Below are positions 35,742 to 43,530 of a stretch of DNA of 64,000 nt, piece by piece. Position numbers and translations under genes: made by a program. The notes beneath the pieces were generated by a model. That model did no database searches. It saw only the letters and a list, made by a program, of their open reading frames with translations, and was not told the DNA's origin. This stretch comes from Solibacillus palustris (GTDB taxonomy: Bacteria; Bacillota; Bacilli; Bacillales_A; Planococcaceae). How positions within the stretch are numbered: position 1 is the stretch's first letter; every line of letters starts with the position of its first letter. The DNA is taken from the NCBI RefSeq assembly GCF_022549215.1, contig NZ_JAKZFC010000001.1, forward strand, positions 1,054,001 through 1,118,000, written 5' to 3'.

Positions 35742-38531
35742 ATGATTATGAATGAAAGTCAAAAATATGCCATTGTCGATATCGAAACAACTGGTCATTC
35801 CCCAGCAAATGGTGACCGTATGATTCAAATTGCGATTGTCATTATGCAACATTGGCAAGTAGTGAAAACTTATACGAAATTTATTCATCCAGGGAAGCCG
35901 ATACCGTTGTTTATTCAGGATTTGACGAATATTACTGACGAAGATGTCAAAGATGCACTGCCGTTTGAAGCATATGCCGACACGATTTATGAACTGTTAC
36001 AGGATACCGTATTTGTCGCACATAATACCGATTTTGATTTGGCGTTTTTACAGGCAGAGTTTACACGTGCGGGCCAACCGAAATGGCACGGGAAAAAAAT
36101 GGATACGGTCGAACTGGCAAAAATATTATTCCCGATGTCATTAAGCTATAAATTAGGGGATTTGGCGAGCGATTTGAACATTCCACTTGAAAGTGCGCAC
36201 CGTGCTGATGAAGATGCGCTTGCTACGGCGTTTTTACTGAAGCGCTGCTGGGAAGAGTTGCTAACATTACCTTTAGTAACATTAGAACAGCTACACAAGC
36301 GTTCATTCCGTTTGCGATCCAATTTAGCGCAGTTATTTTTTGATGCACTTGTCATGAAGCGTTCAAAAGTTTCAGATGACCGTGAGCATGTTTTTTTCAA
36401 TAAAATTGCAATTCGTAAAATGGCACCAACACCAAAAGGCTATGAACAACTACAACCGTATCCCCAAACAGTAGAAGAAAAATTGGCATTATTGCAAAAG
36501 GCGATTCCGAATTTTGAACTGCGCCCACAGCAATTTGTCATGATGGACCGTATTTATGAAAAGCTAATGGCTAAACAAGAACATGTTATTGAAGCATCAA
36601 CAGGTATCGGTAAAACGATGGGCTATTTAATACCGTCTATTTTTTATGCGAAACAAACAAATCAAAAAGTTGGAATTAGTACGTATACATCACACTTACT
36701 TGACCAACTTTTGCAAAATGAAATCCCTGTTATTGAACAGATACTTGGTCAACCAATAAAAGTTGCGCTACTAAAGGGCATGAATCACTATGTGGATGTA
36801 GAAAAGTTTGAAAAGCAATTAAAATCCCTAGACGATTCTTATGATGAAACGTTTACATTACTACAAACTTTAATTTGGCTAGCCAAAACCAAAACAGGGG
36901 ATTTAAACGAATTAAATGTCTCAGGCGGTGGGCAATTATTGCTCGAAAAAATTCGCAAAACGGCATTACCAAAAACGACAATGCCACTGTATGATTTTTA
37001 TTCGCGTGCGATACAATCAAGTAAACAAGCGGACATTATTATAACAAACCATGCGATGTTACTAAGTGATTTAGTGCGTCATGACCAAATTTTTAATGAA
37101 TTCGGGGGCTGGATTATCGATGAAGCGCATCAATTTATACAGGCTGCGATTAATCAAGACGAAAAAATCTTTTCATATATGAATTGGAAATACTTATTTG
37201 GTCAAATTGGTACGTACGAAGATGAAGCATTGTACTTTAAACTAAGCAAAATGGCATATAAAAAGCATGTTTCAAATCAGCAAACATTGCAACAATTAGA
37301 AAAACGTTTTCTACAACTGGTACAAAGCTTTGATGAAGCAATTACCATATTATTCAATACCGTGAAAAAGCATCCGAAAAATGCACTTAAGCAGCAAAAA
37401 ATCTCGCTGTTTTTAAACGAATTAGAACTACCGCAAGCACCATTTGAAAAAGTGGCATCACTTATTCAGCAATGGTTGGACGGTGCAAAATCACTTCATT
37501 TGCAGTTTATGACGGATGTAAATGAGCTTGCGCCAGAGCATCAATATTTACTAGAGCAATGGCAATATTGGATGGATGAATTAACGATTAAATTGTCCGA
37601 GTGGGATGATGTCTTTTTACGTCAAGAAGACAATTATTCATGCTGGATTGAACTTGATAAACGTAGCTTACCCGGCAGTATTCAGCTTTATAAAAAGCCA
37701 GTGGATGTAACGAATATTATCCATAAGCTATTTGCGCCAATTCGGGAGCAAAGCGCGGTCATTTGGACATCAGGAACATTAACAGTGCCGAATAATGAAC
37801 GCTTCATAGCGAACCAATTGGGCATTGACGCGTCTATACAAATTGAAAAATTACATGCTGATCCAAGCTACTATGACGGGGCACATGTCTATATTGTTGA
37901 CGATATGCCCGATATTCAGACAGTGTCACAATCAGATTTTATCGAAGAAGTGGCACATGCGATTACAAATGCGGTGCGAATGACAGAAGGGCGTTCGTTT
38001 GTATTATTTACTTCACAAGAGATGCTACGTCAAACAGTGGATTTAATTCATGAAAGCGAATTGCTAAGTGACTATATGCTGTTTGCGCAAGGAGTTACTG
38101 CAGGTAGTCGTATGCGCTTGTTAAAATCATTCCAGAAGTTCAATCATTCGGTGTTATTTGGTACGAATAGTTTCTGGGAAGGAGTGGATGTACCGGGAGA
38201 CGGGTTAGCAACGGTCATTGTTGTGCGTCTGCCATTTTCTGCACCAGAAGAGCCATCATTTAAAGCGCGCGCTGAGCATTTACAAAAACAAGGCATAAAT
38301 GCATTTACAGAACTGGCATTGCCAGAAGCAGTTCTTCGCTTTAAACAAGGTTTTGGTCGATTAATTCGTTCAAGTCATGACAGGGGGGCGTTTATCGTTT
38401 TAGATCGCCGAATAGAAACGAAATCATACGGACAAGAGTTTATCGAGGCATTACCGCCAATATCAATACAAAAACTGCCTCTTCACAGTATGGTACAACA
38501 GCTTGGAAATTGGTATAATGAAAAACGATGA
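35742..38531 (+). CDS. dinG: DinG-family protein with N-terminal DnaQ exonuclease domain
   Basis: 929 residues; ATG 35742, or ATG 35748, with a weak GTGAG site. The first 165 residues are a DEDD 3'-5' exonuclease (IVDIETTGHSPANGDRMIQIA and the HRADEDA motif). A long XPD/DinG-like ATPase follows, with EASTGIGKT as Walker A, DEAH and the C-terminal QGFGRLIRSSHD. It lacks the four-cysteine iron-sulfur pattern of helicase-active DinG, as in other Firmicute fusions where mainly nuclease action is known. Placed before ypmB-aspB as in B. subtilis. Confidence 0.92.
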   Translation: MIMNESQKYAIVDIETTGHSPANGDRMIQIAIVIMQHWQVVKTYTKFIHPGKPIPLFIQDLTNITDEDVKDALPFEAYADTIYELLQDTVFVAHNTDFDLAFLQAEFTRAGQPKWHGKKMDTVELAKILFPMSLSYKLGDLASDLNIPLESAHRADEDALATAFLLKRCWEELLTLPLVTLEQLHKRSFRLRSNLAQLFFDALVMKRSKVSDDREHVFFNKIAIRKMAPTPKGYEQLQPYPQTVEEKLALLQKAIPNFELRPQQFVMMDRIYEKLMAKQEHVIEASTGIGKTMGYLIPSIFYAKQTNQKVGISTYTSHLLDQLLQNEIPVIEQILGQPIKVALLKGMNHYVDVEKFEKQLKSLDDSYDETFTLLQTLIWLAKTKTGDLNELNVSGGGQLLLEKIRKTALPKTTMPLYDFYSRAIQSSKQADIIITNHAMLLSDLVRHDQIFNEFGGWIIDEAHQFIQAAINQDEKIFSYMNWKYLFGQIGTYEDEALYFKLSKMAYKKHVSNQQTLQQLEKRFLQLVQSFDEAITILFNTVKKHPKNALKQQKISLFLNELELPQAPFEKVASLIQQWLDGAKSLHLQFMTDVNELAPEHQYLLEQWQYWMDELTIKLSEWDDVFLRQEDNYSCWIELDKRSLPGSIQLYKKPVDVTNIIHKLFAPIREQSAVIWTSGTLTVPNNERFIANQLGIDASIQIEKLHADPSYYDGAHVYIVDDMPDIQTVSQSDFIEEVAHAITNAVRMTEGRSFVLFTSQEMLRQTVDLIHESELLSDYMLFAQGVTAGSRMRLLKSFQKFNHSVLFGTNSFWEGVDVPGDGLATVIVVRLPFSAPEEPSFKARAEHLQKQGINAFTELALPEAVLRFKQGFGRLIRSSHDRGAFIVLDRRIETKSYGQEFIEALPPISIQKLPLHSMVQQLGNWYNEKR

Positions 38532-38554
38532 GGAAGGAAAGCAGGTCGACAAAT

Positions 38555-38632
38555 ATGAAACGAAACTATCCATTCAGTACAGCGAATGTCACTGTACTAC
38601 AAAATCAATTGAAATGTAAGGTGCAGCCATGA
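38555..38632 (+). CDS. Possible 25-codon ORF coupled to ypmB
   Basis: ATG 38555 starts a 25-residue frame whose TGA (38630-38632) overlaps the ypmB ATG (38629-38631). It occupies the place of B. subtilis ypmA, but I do not see DUF4264 similarity. AGG at 38543 is a poor ribosome site. It may be a leader that couples translation to ypmB, a remnant, or chance. Confidence 0.3.
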   Translation: MKRNYPFSTANVTVLQNQLKCKVQP

Positions 38633-39111
38633 AAAACTGGATCATCTTTTCAGTTGTCTTTATTTTATCTTTGTCACTTGTTATCTCGGTCTTCGTATTT
38701 TGGAAGGCAGACGAGCCGTTTTCTGACATAGAGCAAAAAGCTGAGCAGTTTGCAATAGATACGAAGGCACTTGCTGTTGTTGAAGATTCATACGTATACA
38801 ACGGAAATAAGCCTTATGTAACCGTAATTGGTGTAGACGAATATGGTAAAGAGAAGGCGATCTTCGTCCCGATGAGTTTAGATGAAAATTCAATGCAAGA
38901 GGTTTTTTTGGCAGAGGGAATTACAGAGGATGAGGCGTTAGAGCGCTTCCGTAATGAAACTGCTGTAAAAGAAATACTTCATACAAAATTAGGCTTTGAG
39001 CAACCTGGCCCAGTGTGGGAAATTACCTACATTTCTAAGTCTGGAAGCTTAAACTATGTCTATTTATTGCATGAAAATGGACAATGGTGGAAACGCATAT
39101 TGAATTTGTAG
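38629..39111 (+). CDS. ypmB: YpmB-type membrane-anchored protein (DUF5590)
   Basis: 160 residues. One N-terminal helix (about 4-24) followed by an extracellular domain with a PepSY-like fold pattern (YVTVIGVDEYGKEKAIFVPM ... WEITYISKSGSLNYVYLLHENGQWWK). Matches YpmB in length and in its position before aspB. Function unknown; family domains occur in proteins that modulate wall enzymes or proteases. AAGGTGCAGCC lies before the ATG. Confidence 0.85.
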   Translation: MKNWIIFSVVFILSLSLVISVFVFWKADEPFSDIEQKAEQFAIDTKALAVVEDSYVYNGNKPYVTVIGVDEYGKEKAIFVPMSLDENSMQEVFLAEGITEDEALERFRNETAVKEILHTKLGFEQPGPVWEITYISKSGSLNYVYLLHENGQWWKRILNL

Positions 39112-39124
39112 AGGAGAAATGACA

Positions 39125-40321
39125 ATGAAACAACTGTTAGCAAAGCGTGTTAAAACATTAACACCATCTTCAACTTTAGCAATTACTGCGAAGGCGAAAG
39201 AACTAAAAGAGCAGGGGATTGATGTAATCGGGCTAGGAGCAGGGGAACCTGACTTCAACACGCCAGAAAACATTTTAAATGCAGCAAAAGCGTCAATGGA
39301 TGCAGGTCTAACAAAGTATACGCCAGCTGGTGGTTTACCTGTATTAAAGAAAGCAATCATTGACAAATTACAGCGCGATAATGGGCTTACATATCAAGCG
39401 AATGAAATTTTAGTTGGTGTTGGTGCAAAGCATGTATTGTATACATTGTTCCAAGTGATCTTAGATGAGGGCGATGAAGTAATCATCCCAATTCCATATT
39501 GGGTTTCATATCCAGAGCAAGTGAAGTTAGCAGGAGGTGTGCCAGTATACGTAGAAGGTACAGCAGATCAAGGCTACAAAATTACACCTTCTCAATTACG
39601 TGATGCGATTACAAATAAGACGAAAGCTGTTATTATTAACTCGCCTTCAAATCCTTCTGGCATGATTTATTCAAAAGAAGAATTAGCAGAGCTTGCAAAA
39701 GTTGCAGAAGAAAAAGATATTTTAATCGTTTCAGATGAAATTTATGAAAAGCTTGTTTACAATGGAGTAGAGCATTTTTCAATTGCACAGCTTTCTGATG
39801 CAATTAAAGCGCGTACAATCGTTGTAAACGGTGTTGCAAAATCACACTCAATGACAGGCTGGCGTATCGGTTACGCTGCTGGCGATAAAGATATTATTAA
39901 TGCAATGACGGACTTAGCATCACATTCTACTTCAAATGCAACAACTACTGCGCAATATGCAACTGTAGAAGCATACAACGGTTCTCAAGAAACAGTTGAA
40001 ATGATGCGTCAAGCGTTTGAATCTCGTTTAGAGGCGATTTTCCCGAAATTAGCGGCGATTCCTGGTTTCAAAGTATTAAAGCCACAAGGTGCATTCTACT
40101 TACTACCAGACGTATCAGAAGCAGCAGCAAAAACAGGTTATGCATCTGTGGATGATTTTGCAAATGCATTATTAACAGAAGCCAACGTAGCAGTAATCCC
40201 AGGTTCAGGCTTTGGTGCACCTGCAACAATGCGCTTATCGTATGCAACATCTTTAGAATTATTAGAAGAAGCAGTCAATCGAATCGAAACTTTTGTGAAA
40301 ACAAAATGGCAAGATAAATAG
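39125..40321 (+). CDS. aspB: Aspartate aminotransferase (class I)
   Basis: 398 residues. ATG 39125 is preferred to ATG 39119, which touches GAGGAG. Transfers amino groups between aspartate/2-oxoglutarate and oxaloacetate/glutamate. Class Igamma text: GAGEPDFNTPENI, NSPSNPSG, SDEIYEKL, the PLP lysine in GVAKSHSMTGWRIGY, and the C-terminal Arg in MRLSYATS. Between ypmB and asnS as in B. subtilis. Confidence 0.94.
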   Translation: MKQLLAKRVKTLTPSSTLAITAKAKELKEQGIDVIGLGAGEPDFNTPENILNAAKASMDAGLTKYTPAGGLPVLKKAIIDKLQRDNGLTYQANEILVGVGAKHVLYTLFQVILDEGDEVIIPIPYWVSYPEQVKLAGGVPVYVEGTADQGYKITPSQLRDAITNKTKAVIINSPSNPSGMIYSKEELAELAKVAEEKDILIVSDEIYEKLVYNGVEHFSIAQLSDAIKARTIVVNGVAKSHSMTGWRIGYAAGDKDIINAMTDLASHSTSNATTTAQYATVEAYNGSQETVEMMRQAFESRLEAIFPKLAAIPGFKVLKPQGAFYLLPDVSEAAAKTGYASVDDFANALLTEANVAVIPGSGFGAPATMRLSYATSLELLEEAVNRIETFVKTKWQDK

Positions 40322-40348
40322 AGCTGCAACTTAGTTTTGGAGGACTTT

Positions 40349-41644
40349 ATGAAAAAAATTATGATCAAAGATATGCCTGCGCATATTGGCGAAACAGTAA
40401 AAATCGGTGCTTGGTTAGCAAACAAACGCGCTAGTGGTAAATTAGCATTCTTACAATTACGTGATGGCTCAGGCTTCGCACAAGGCGTTGTTGTAAAAGA
40501 AGAAGTAGGCGAAGAGTTATTTGCAGTAGCAAAAGGTATGACGCAAGAAACTTCAATGTACATCGTTGGCGAAGTAAAAGCAGATGAGCGTTCTACTTTC
40601 GGTGCAGAGTTAAATGTAACAGGTATCGAAGTGATTCACGCAGCAGTGGATTTCCCAATCACACCAAAAGAGCACGGTACTGAGTTCTTAATGGACAACC
40701 GTCACTTATGGTTACGTTCTCGTAAACAACACGCAGTAATGAAAGTGCGTAACGAAATTATTCGTGCAACTTATGAGTTCTTCAACGAAAACGGATTTAC
40801 AAAAATGGATCCACCAATCCTAACTGGTTCAGCTCCAGAAGGTACTTCAGAGCTATTTGCTACGAAATACTTTGATGAGGATGCTTACCTTTCACAATCT
40901 GGTCAGCTATACATGGAAGCTGCGGCAATGGCACTAGGGAAAGTATTCTCTTTTGGTCCGACATTCCGTGCGGAAAAATCGAAAACGCGTCGTCACTTAA
41001 TCGAATTTTGGATGATCGAGCCTGAAATGGCATTCGTAGAGTTTGAAGAAAACTTAGAAGTACAAGAACAGTATGTATCTCATATCGTACAATCGGTTCT
41101 TAAAAATTGTAAAATGGATTTAGAGCGTCTTGGTCGTGATACATCAAAATTAGAAAACATTCAAGCACCATTCCCACGTATTTCTTATGATGATGCAATC
41201 AAGTTCTTACACGAACAAGGCTTTGATGATATTCAGTGGGGCGATGATTTCGGTGCGCCACACGAAACAGCGATTGCCAATGCTTACGACAAGCCGGTAT
41301 TTATTACGTGCTACCCAGTAGGTATTAAGCCATTCTACATGCAACCACATCCAGAGCGCGATGACGTTGTATTATGTGCGGACTTAATTGCACCAGAAGG
41401 CTACGGAGAAATTATCGGTGGTTCTGAGCGTATTCACGATTATGAATTATTAAAATCTCGCTTAGAAGAGCACAACTTATCAATGGACGCATACGCTTGG
41501 TATTTAGAGCTTCGTAAACAAGGATCAGTACCGCACTCAGGCTTCGGTCTTGGTTTAGAGCGTACAGTAGCGTGGATTTCAGGAACTGAGCACATCCGTG
41601 AAACAATTCCATTCCCACGTTTATTAAACCGTCTGTACCCATAA
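40349..41644 (+). CDS. asnS: Asparaginyl-tRNA synthetase
   Basis: 431 residues from ATG 40349 with TTGGAGGA upstream; a TTG at 40337 is dropped. N-terminal OB-fold anticodon-binding domain (about 10-110) followed by the class IIb catalytic core, with motif 2 [21 protein letters not shown] and motif 3 [15 protein letters not shown]. It charges tRNA-Asn directly. A short hairpin terminator follows. Confidence 0.95.
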   Translation: MKKIMIKDMPAHIGETVKIGAWLANKRASGKLAFLQLRDGSGFAQGVVVKEEVGEELFAVAKGMTQETSMYIVGEVKADERSTFGAELNVTGIEVIHAAVDFPITPKEHGTEFLMDNRHLWLRSRKQHAVMKVRNEIIRATYEFFNENGFTKMDPPILTGSAPEGTSELFATKYFDEDAYLSQSGQLYMEAAAMALGKVFSFGPTFRAEKSKTRRHLIEFWMIEPEMAFVEFEENLEVQEQYVSHIVQSVLKNCKMDLERLGRDTSKLENIQAPFPRISYDDAIKFLHEQGFDDIQWGDDFGAPHETAIANAYDKPVFITCYPVGIKPFYMQPHPERDDVVLCADLIAPEGYGEIIGGSERIHDYELLKSRLEEHNLSMDAYAWYLELRKQGSVPHSGFGLGLERTVAWISGTEHIRETIPFPRLLNRLYP

Positions 41645-41668
41645 TATAAAAACTACATTTTTCACAGA

Positions 41669-41698
41669 GCGTCCGGTCAATTAACCGGGCGCTTTGTT
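41669..41698 (+). terminator. Terminator after asnS
   Basis: GCGTCCGGT pairs with ACCGGGCGC, followed by TTTGTTATT. Confidence 0.65.
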
Positions 41699-41728
41699 AT
41701 TACAATAGTGACAAAGGGGATTCTAACT

Positions 41729-42457
41729 ATGGACAATCAATTTAATCGAATCCGCGTTTGGACAGAGCAACAACAAATAACGGTTCCACAACTGTTTTTT
41801 AAACATTATAGTGAAATGAACATTCAAGATGATGAAGCGTTAATCGCCTTACATTTAATGAGCTTTGCACAAGAGGGTGTCGATTTTCCAACACCCAATG
41901 ATTTACTAGCGCGTACAAGCTTTCAAATGATGACCATCAGTCAACTATTGCAGCGCCTAATGCAAAAAGGTTTTGTTGAAATTTCACAAAGCACCGACGA
42001 ATCAGGCCGTATCGTTGAGAAATATTCGTTGCATCCACTTTGGGAGCGACTGCTTGATTTATTGCAATCAAAAGAAATGCAAAGCCAAGTGAAAACACAA
42101 AAGGTTGACGAGGCAAAGATTTTCCAATTGTTTGAGCAGGAATTAGGGCGCTTACTATCGCCAATTGAAATTGAAACAATTAGTATGTGGATGGATATTG
42201 ACCATCATACGCCTGAAGTTATTAAAGCAGCGCTCAAAGAAGCAGTGCTTGCAAGTAAGGTAAGTCTACGCTATATTGACCGAATTTTAATTGAATGGAA
42301 AAAGAAAAATATTAAAACTCCATCGCAAATCGAGCAGCATAGCGAACAGTACCGAAAATTTACGATGCAGCCACCTACTCAAAAGCCATACAATCAACAA
42401 CAGGCACCACAAACAAAAAAAGCGCCGTTCTATAACTGGTTAGAAGAACGCGAATAG
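41729..42457 (+). CDS. dnaD: DNA replication initiation protein DnaD
   Basis: 242 residues from ATG 41729, AAAGGGG 9 bases upstream. N-terminal winged-helix domain (about 1-95, including QFNRIRVWTEQQQITVPQLFFKHY) and the C-terminal DDBH2 domain with the terminal helix YIDRILIEWKKKNIKTP. It remodels DNA at oriC and at restart sites to load the DnaB/DnaI helicase machinery. A Gln/Pro-rich tail ends in FYNWLEER. Confidence 0.93.
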   Translation: MDNQFNRIRVWTEQQQITVPQLFFKHYSEMNIQDDEALIALHLMSFAQEGVDFPTPNDLLARTSFQMMTISQLLQRLMQKGFVEISQSTDESGRIVEKYSLHPLWERLLDLLQSKEMQSQVKTQKVDEAKIFQLFEQELGRLLSPIEIETISMWMDIDHHTPEVIKAALKEAVLASKVSLRYIDRILIEWKKKNIKTPSQIEQHSEQYRKFTMQPPTQKPYNQQQAPQTKKAPFYNWLEERE

Positions 42458-42472
42458 AAGGGAGAAGCGCGC

Positions 42473-43132
42473 ATGTTAACAAAAGCGAAATGGCTAGAAT
42501 TTTTAGATACGATGGACGATATGTATCCAGACGCACACTGTGAACTTGTGCACGACAATCCGTTTGAATTAACGATTGCGACACTTCTTTCAGCGCAGTG
42601 TACAGATGTACTAGTCAATAAAGTAACAAAGGATTTGTTCCAAAAATATAAAACACCGCAAGACTATTTAAATGTGTCACTAGAAGAACTGCAAAATGAC
42701 ATTCGTTCGATAGGGCTTTATCGCAATAAGGCGAAAAACATTCAGCTGTTATGTGAACGAATATTGGCTGAATATGATGGTGAAATTCCTGCTTCGCGCG
42801 AGGAGCTTGTGACATTACCAGGTGTTGGACGAAAAACGGCTAACGTTGTATTGTCGGTAGCGTTTGATGTACCTGCAATGGCAGTGGACACGCATGTAGA
42901 GCGTGTGACAAAGCGCTTGGGCCTATGTCGATGGAAAGATAATGTGCTTGAAGTAGAAGAAACGATAATGAAGAAAACACCAATTGAACGTTGGAGTCGC
43001 GCACATCATCAAATCATTTTCTTTGGCCGATATCATTGTAAGGCACAAAATCCAGGCTGTGAAAAATGCCCGTTACTTGCTGATTGCCGAGAAGGTCAAA
43101 AACGCTTGAAAAAAGGTTTGGTGAAGGTATGA
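42473..43132 (+). CDS. nth: Endonuclease III
   Basis: 219 residues, GGGAGAAG upstream. Base-excision repair glycosylase/AP lyase. The helix-hairpin-helix LPGVGRKTANVVLS carries the catalytic Lys, AVDTHVERV carries the Asp, and the [4Fe-4S] pattern C-x6-C-x2-C-x5-C is complete in CKAQNPGCEKCPLLADC. In the dnaD-nth-ypoC order; its stop overlaps the ypoC start. Confidence 0.95.
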   Translation: MLTKAKWLEFLDTMDDMYPDAHCELVHDNPFELTIATLLSAQCTDVLVNKVTKDLFQKYKTPQDYLNVSLEELQNDIRSIGLYRNKAKNIQLLCERILAEYDGEIPASREELVTLPGVGRKTANVVLSVAFDVPAMAVDTHVERVTKRLGLCRWKDNVLEVEETIMKKTPIERWSRAHHQIIFFGRYHCKAQNPGCEKCPLLADCREGQKRLKKGLVKV

Positions 43133-43473
43133 TTGCCGTAAAAAAAGACATGATTTCTAAAGAGCGCGTTGATGCTTGGTTTAACGAATGGGAAGCGCTA
43201 CGTGACGACATCCATGCCGCACATGACCGCCGTGATGGCTCGGCTCTAGAGGCAATGCTAAAGGGGATTGCGCATTACGAGCAGCTATTAATTAATAGCG
43301 CGGAATCCGATGCTGGCTTTTCGGTGCAGGTGGAGTATGAGTTGATGCCAATTAACGGTATGGAGCGTTTCCAATTCATCAAAATGCGACCAGCACAATA
43401 TGCTTGCTATCGTCAGTTGGATGAGCTGTATAAGGAAACAAAAAAGCGCTGTGCAAGATTGCGAATGATATAA
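43129..43473 (+). CDS. ypoC: YpoC-type conserved protein
   Basis: 114 residues from ATG 43129, which overlaps the nth stop (ATGA). GGTGAAGG serves as ribosome site. A small soluble protein without membrane segments; conserved only as the gene after nth in Bacillales. Function unknown. Confidence 0.82.
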   Translation: MIAVKKDMISKERVDAWFNEWEALRDDIHAAHDRRDGSALEAMLKGIAHYEQLLINSAESDAGFSVQVEYELMPINGMERFQFIKMRPAQYACYRQLDELYKETKKRCARLRMI

Positions 43474-43520
43474 AGAAAAGGCTAAGCAAAGAATATTATG
43501 TTCTTCGCTTAGCCTTTTCT
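43474..43520. terminator. Bidirectional terminator ypoC / ponA
   Basis: AGAAAAGGCTAAGC pairs perfectly with GCTTAGCCTTTTCT (14 bp) between convergent genes. Confidence 0.88.
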
Positions 43521-43530
43521 ATTTTAATTG

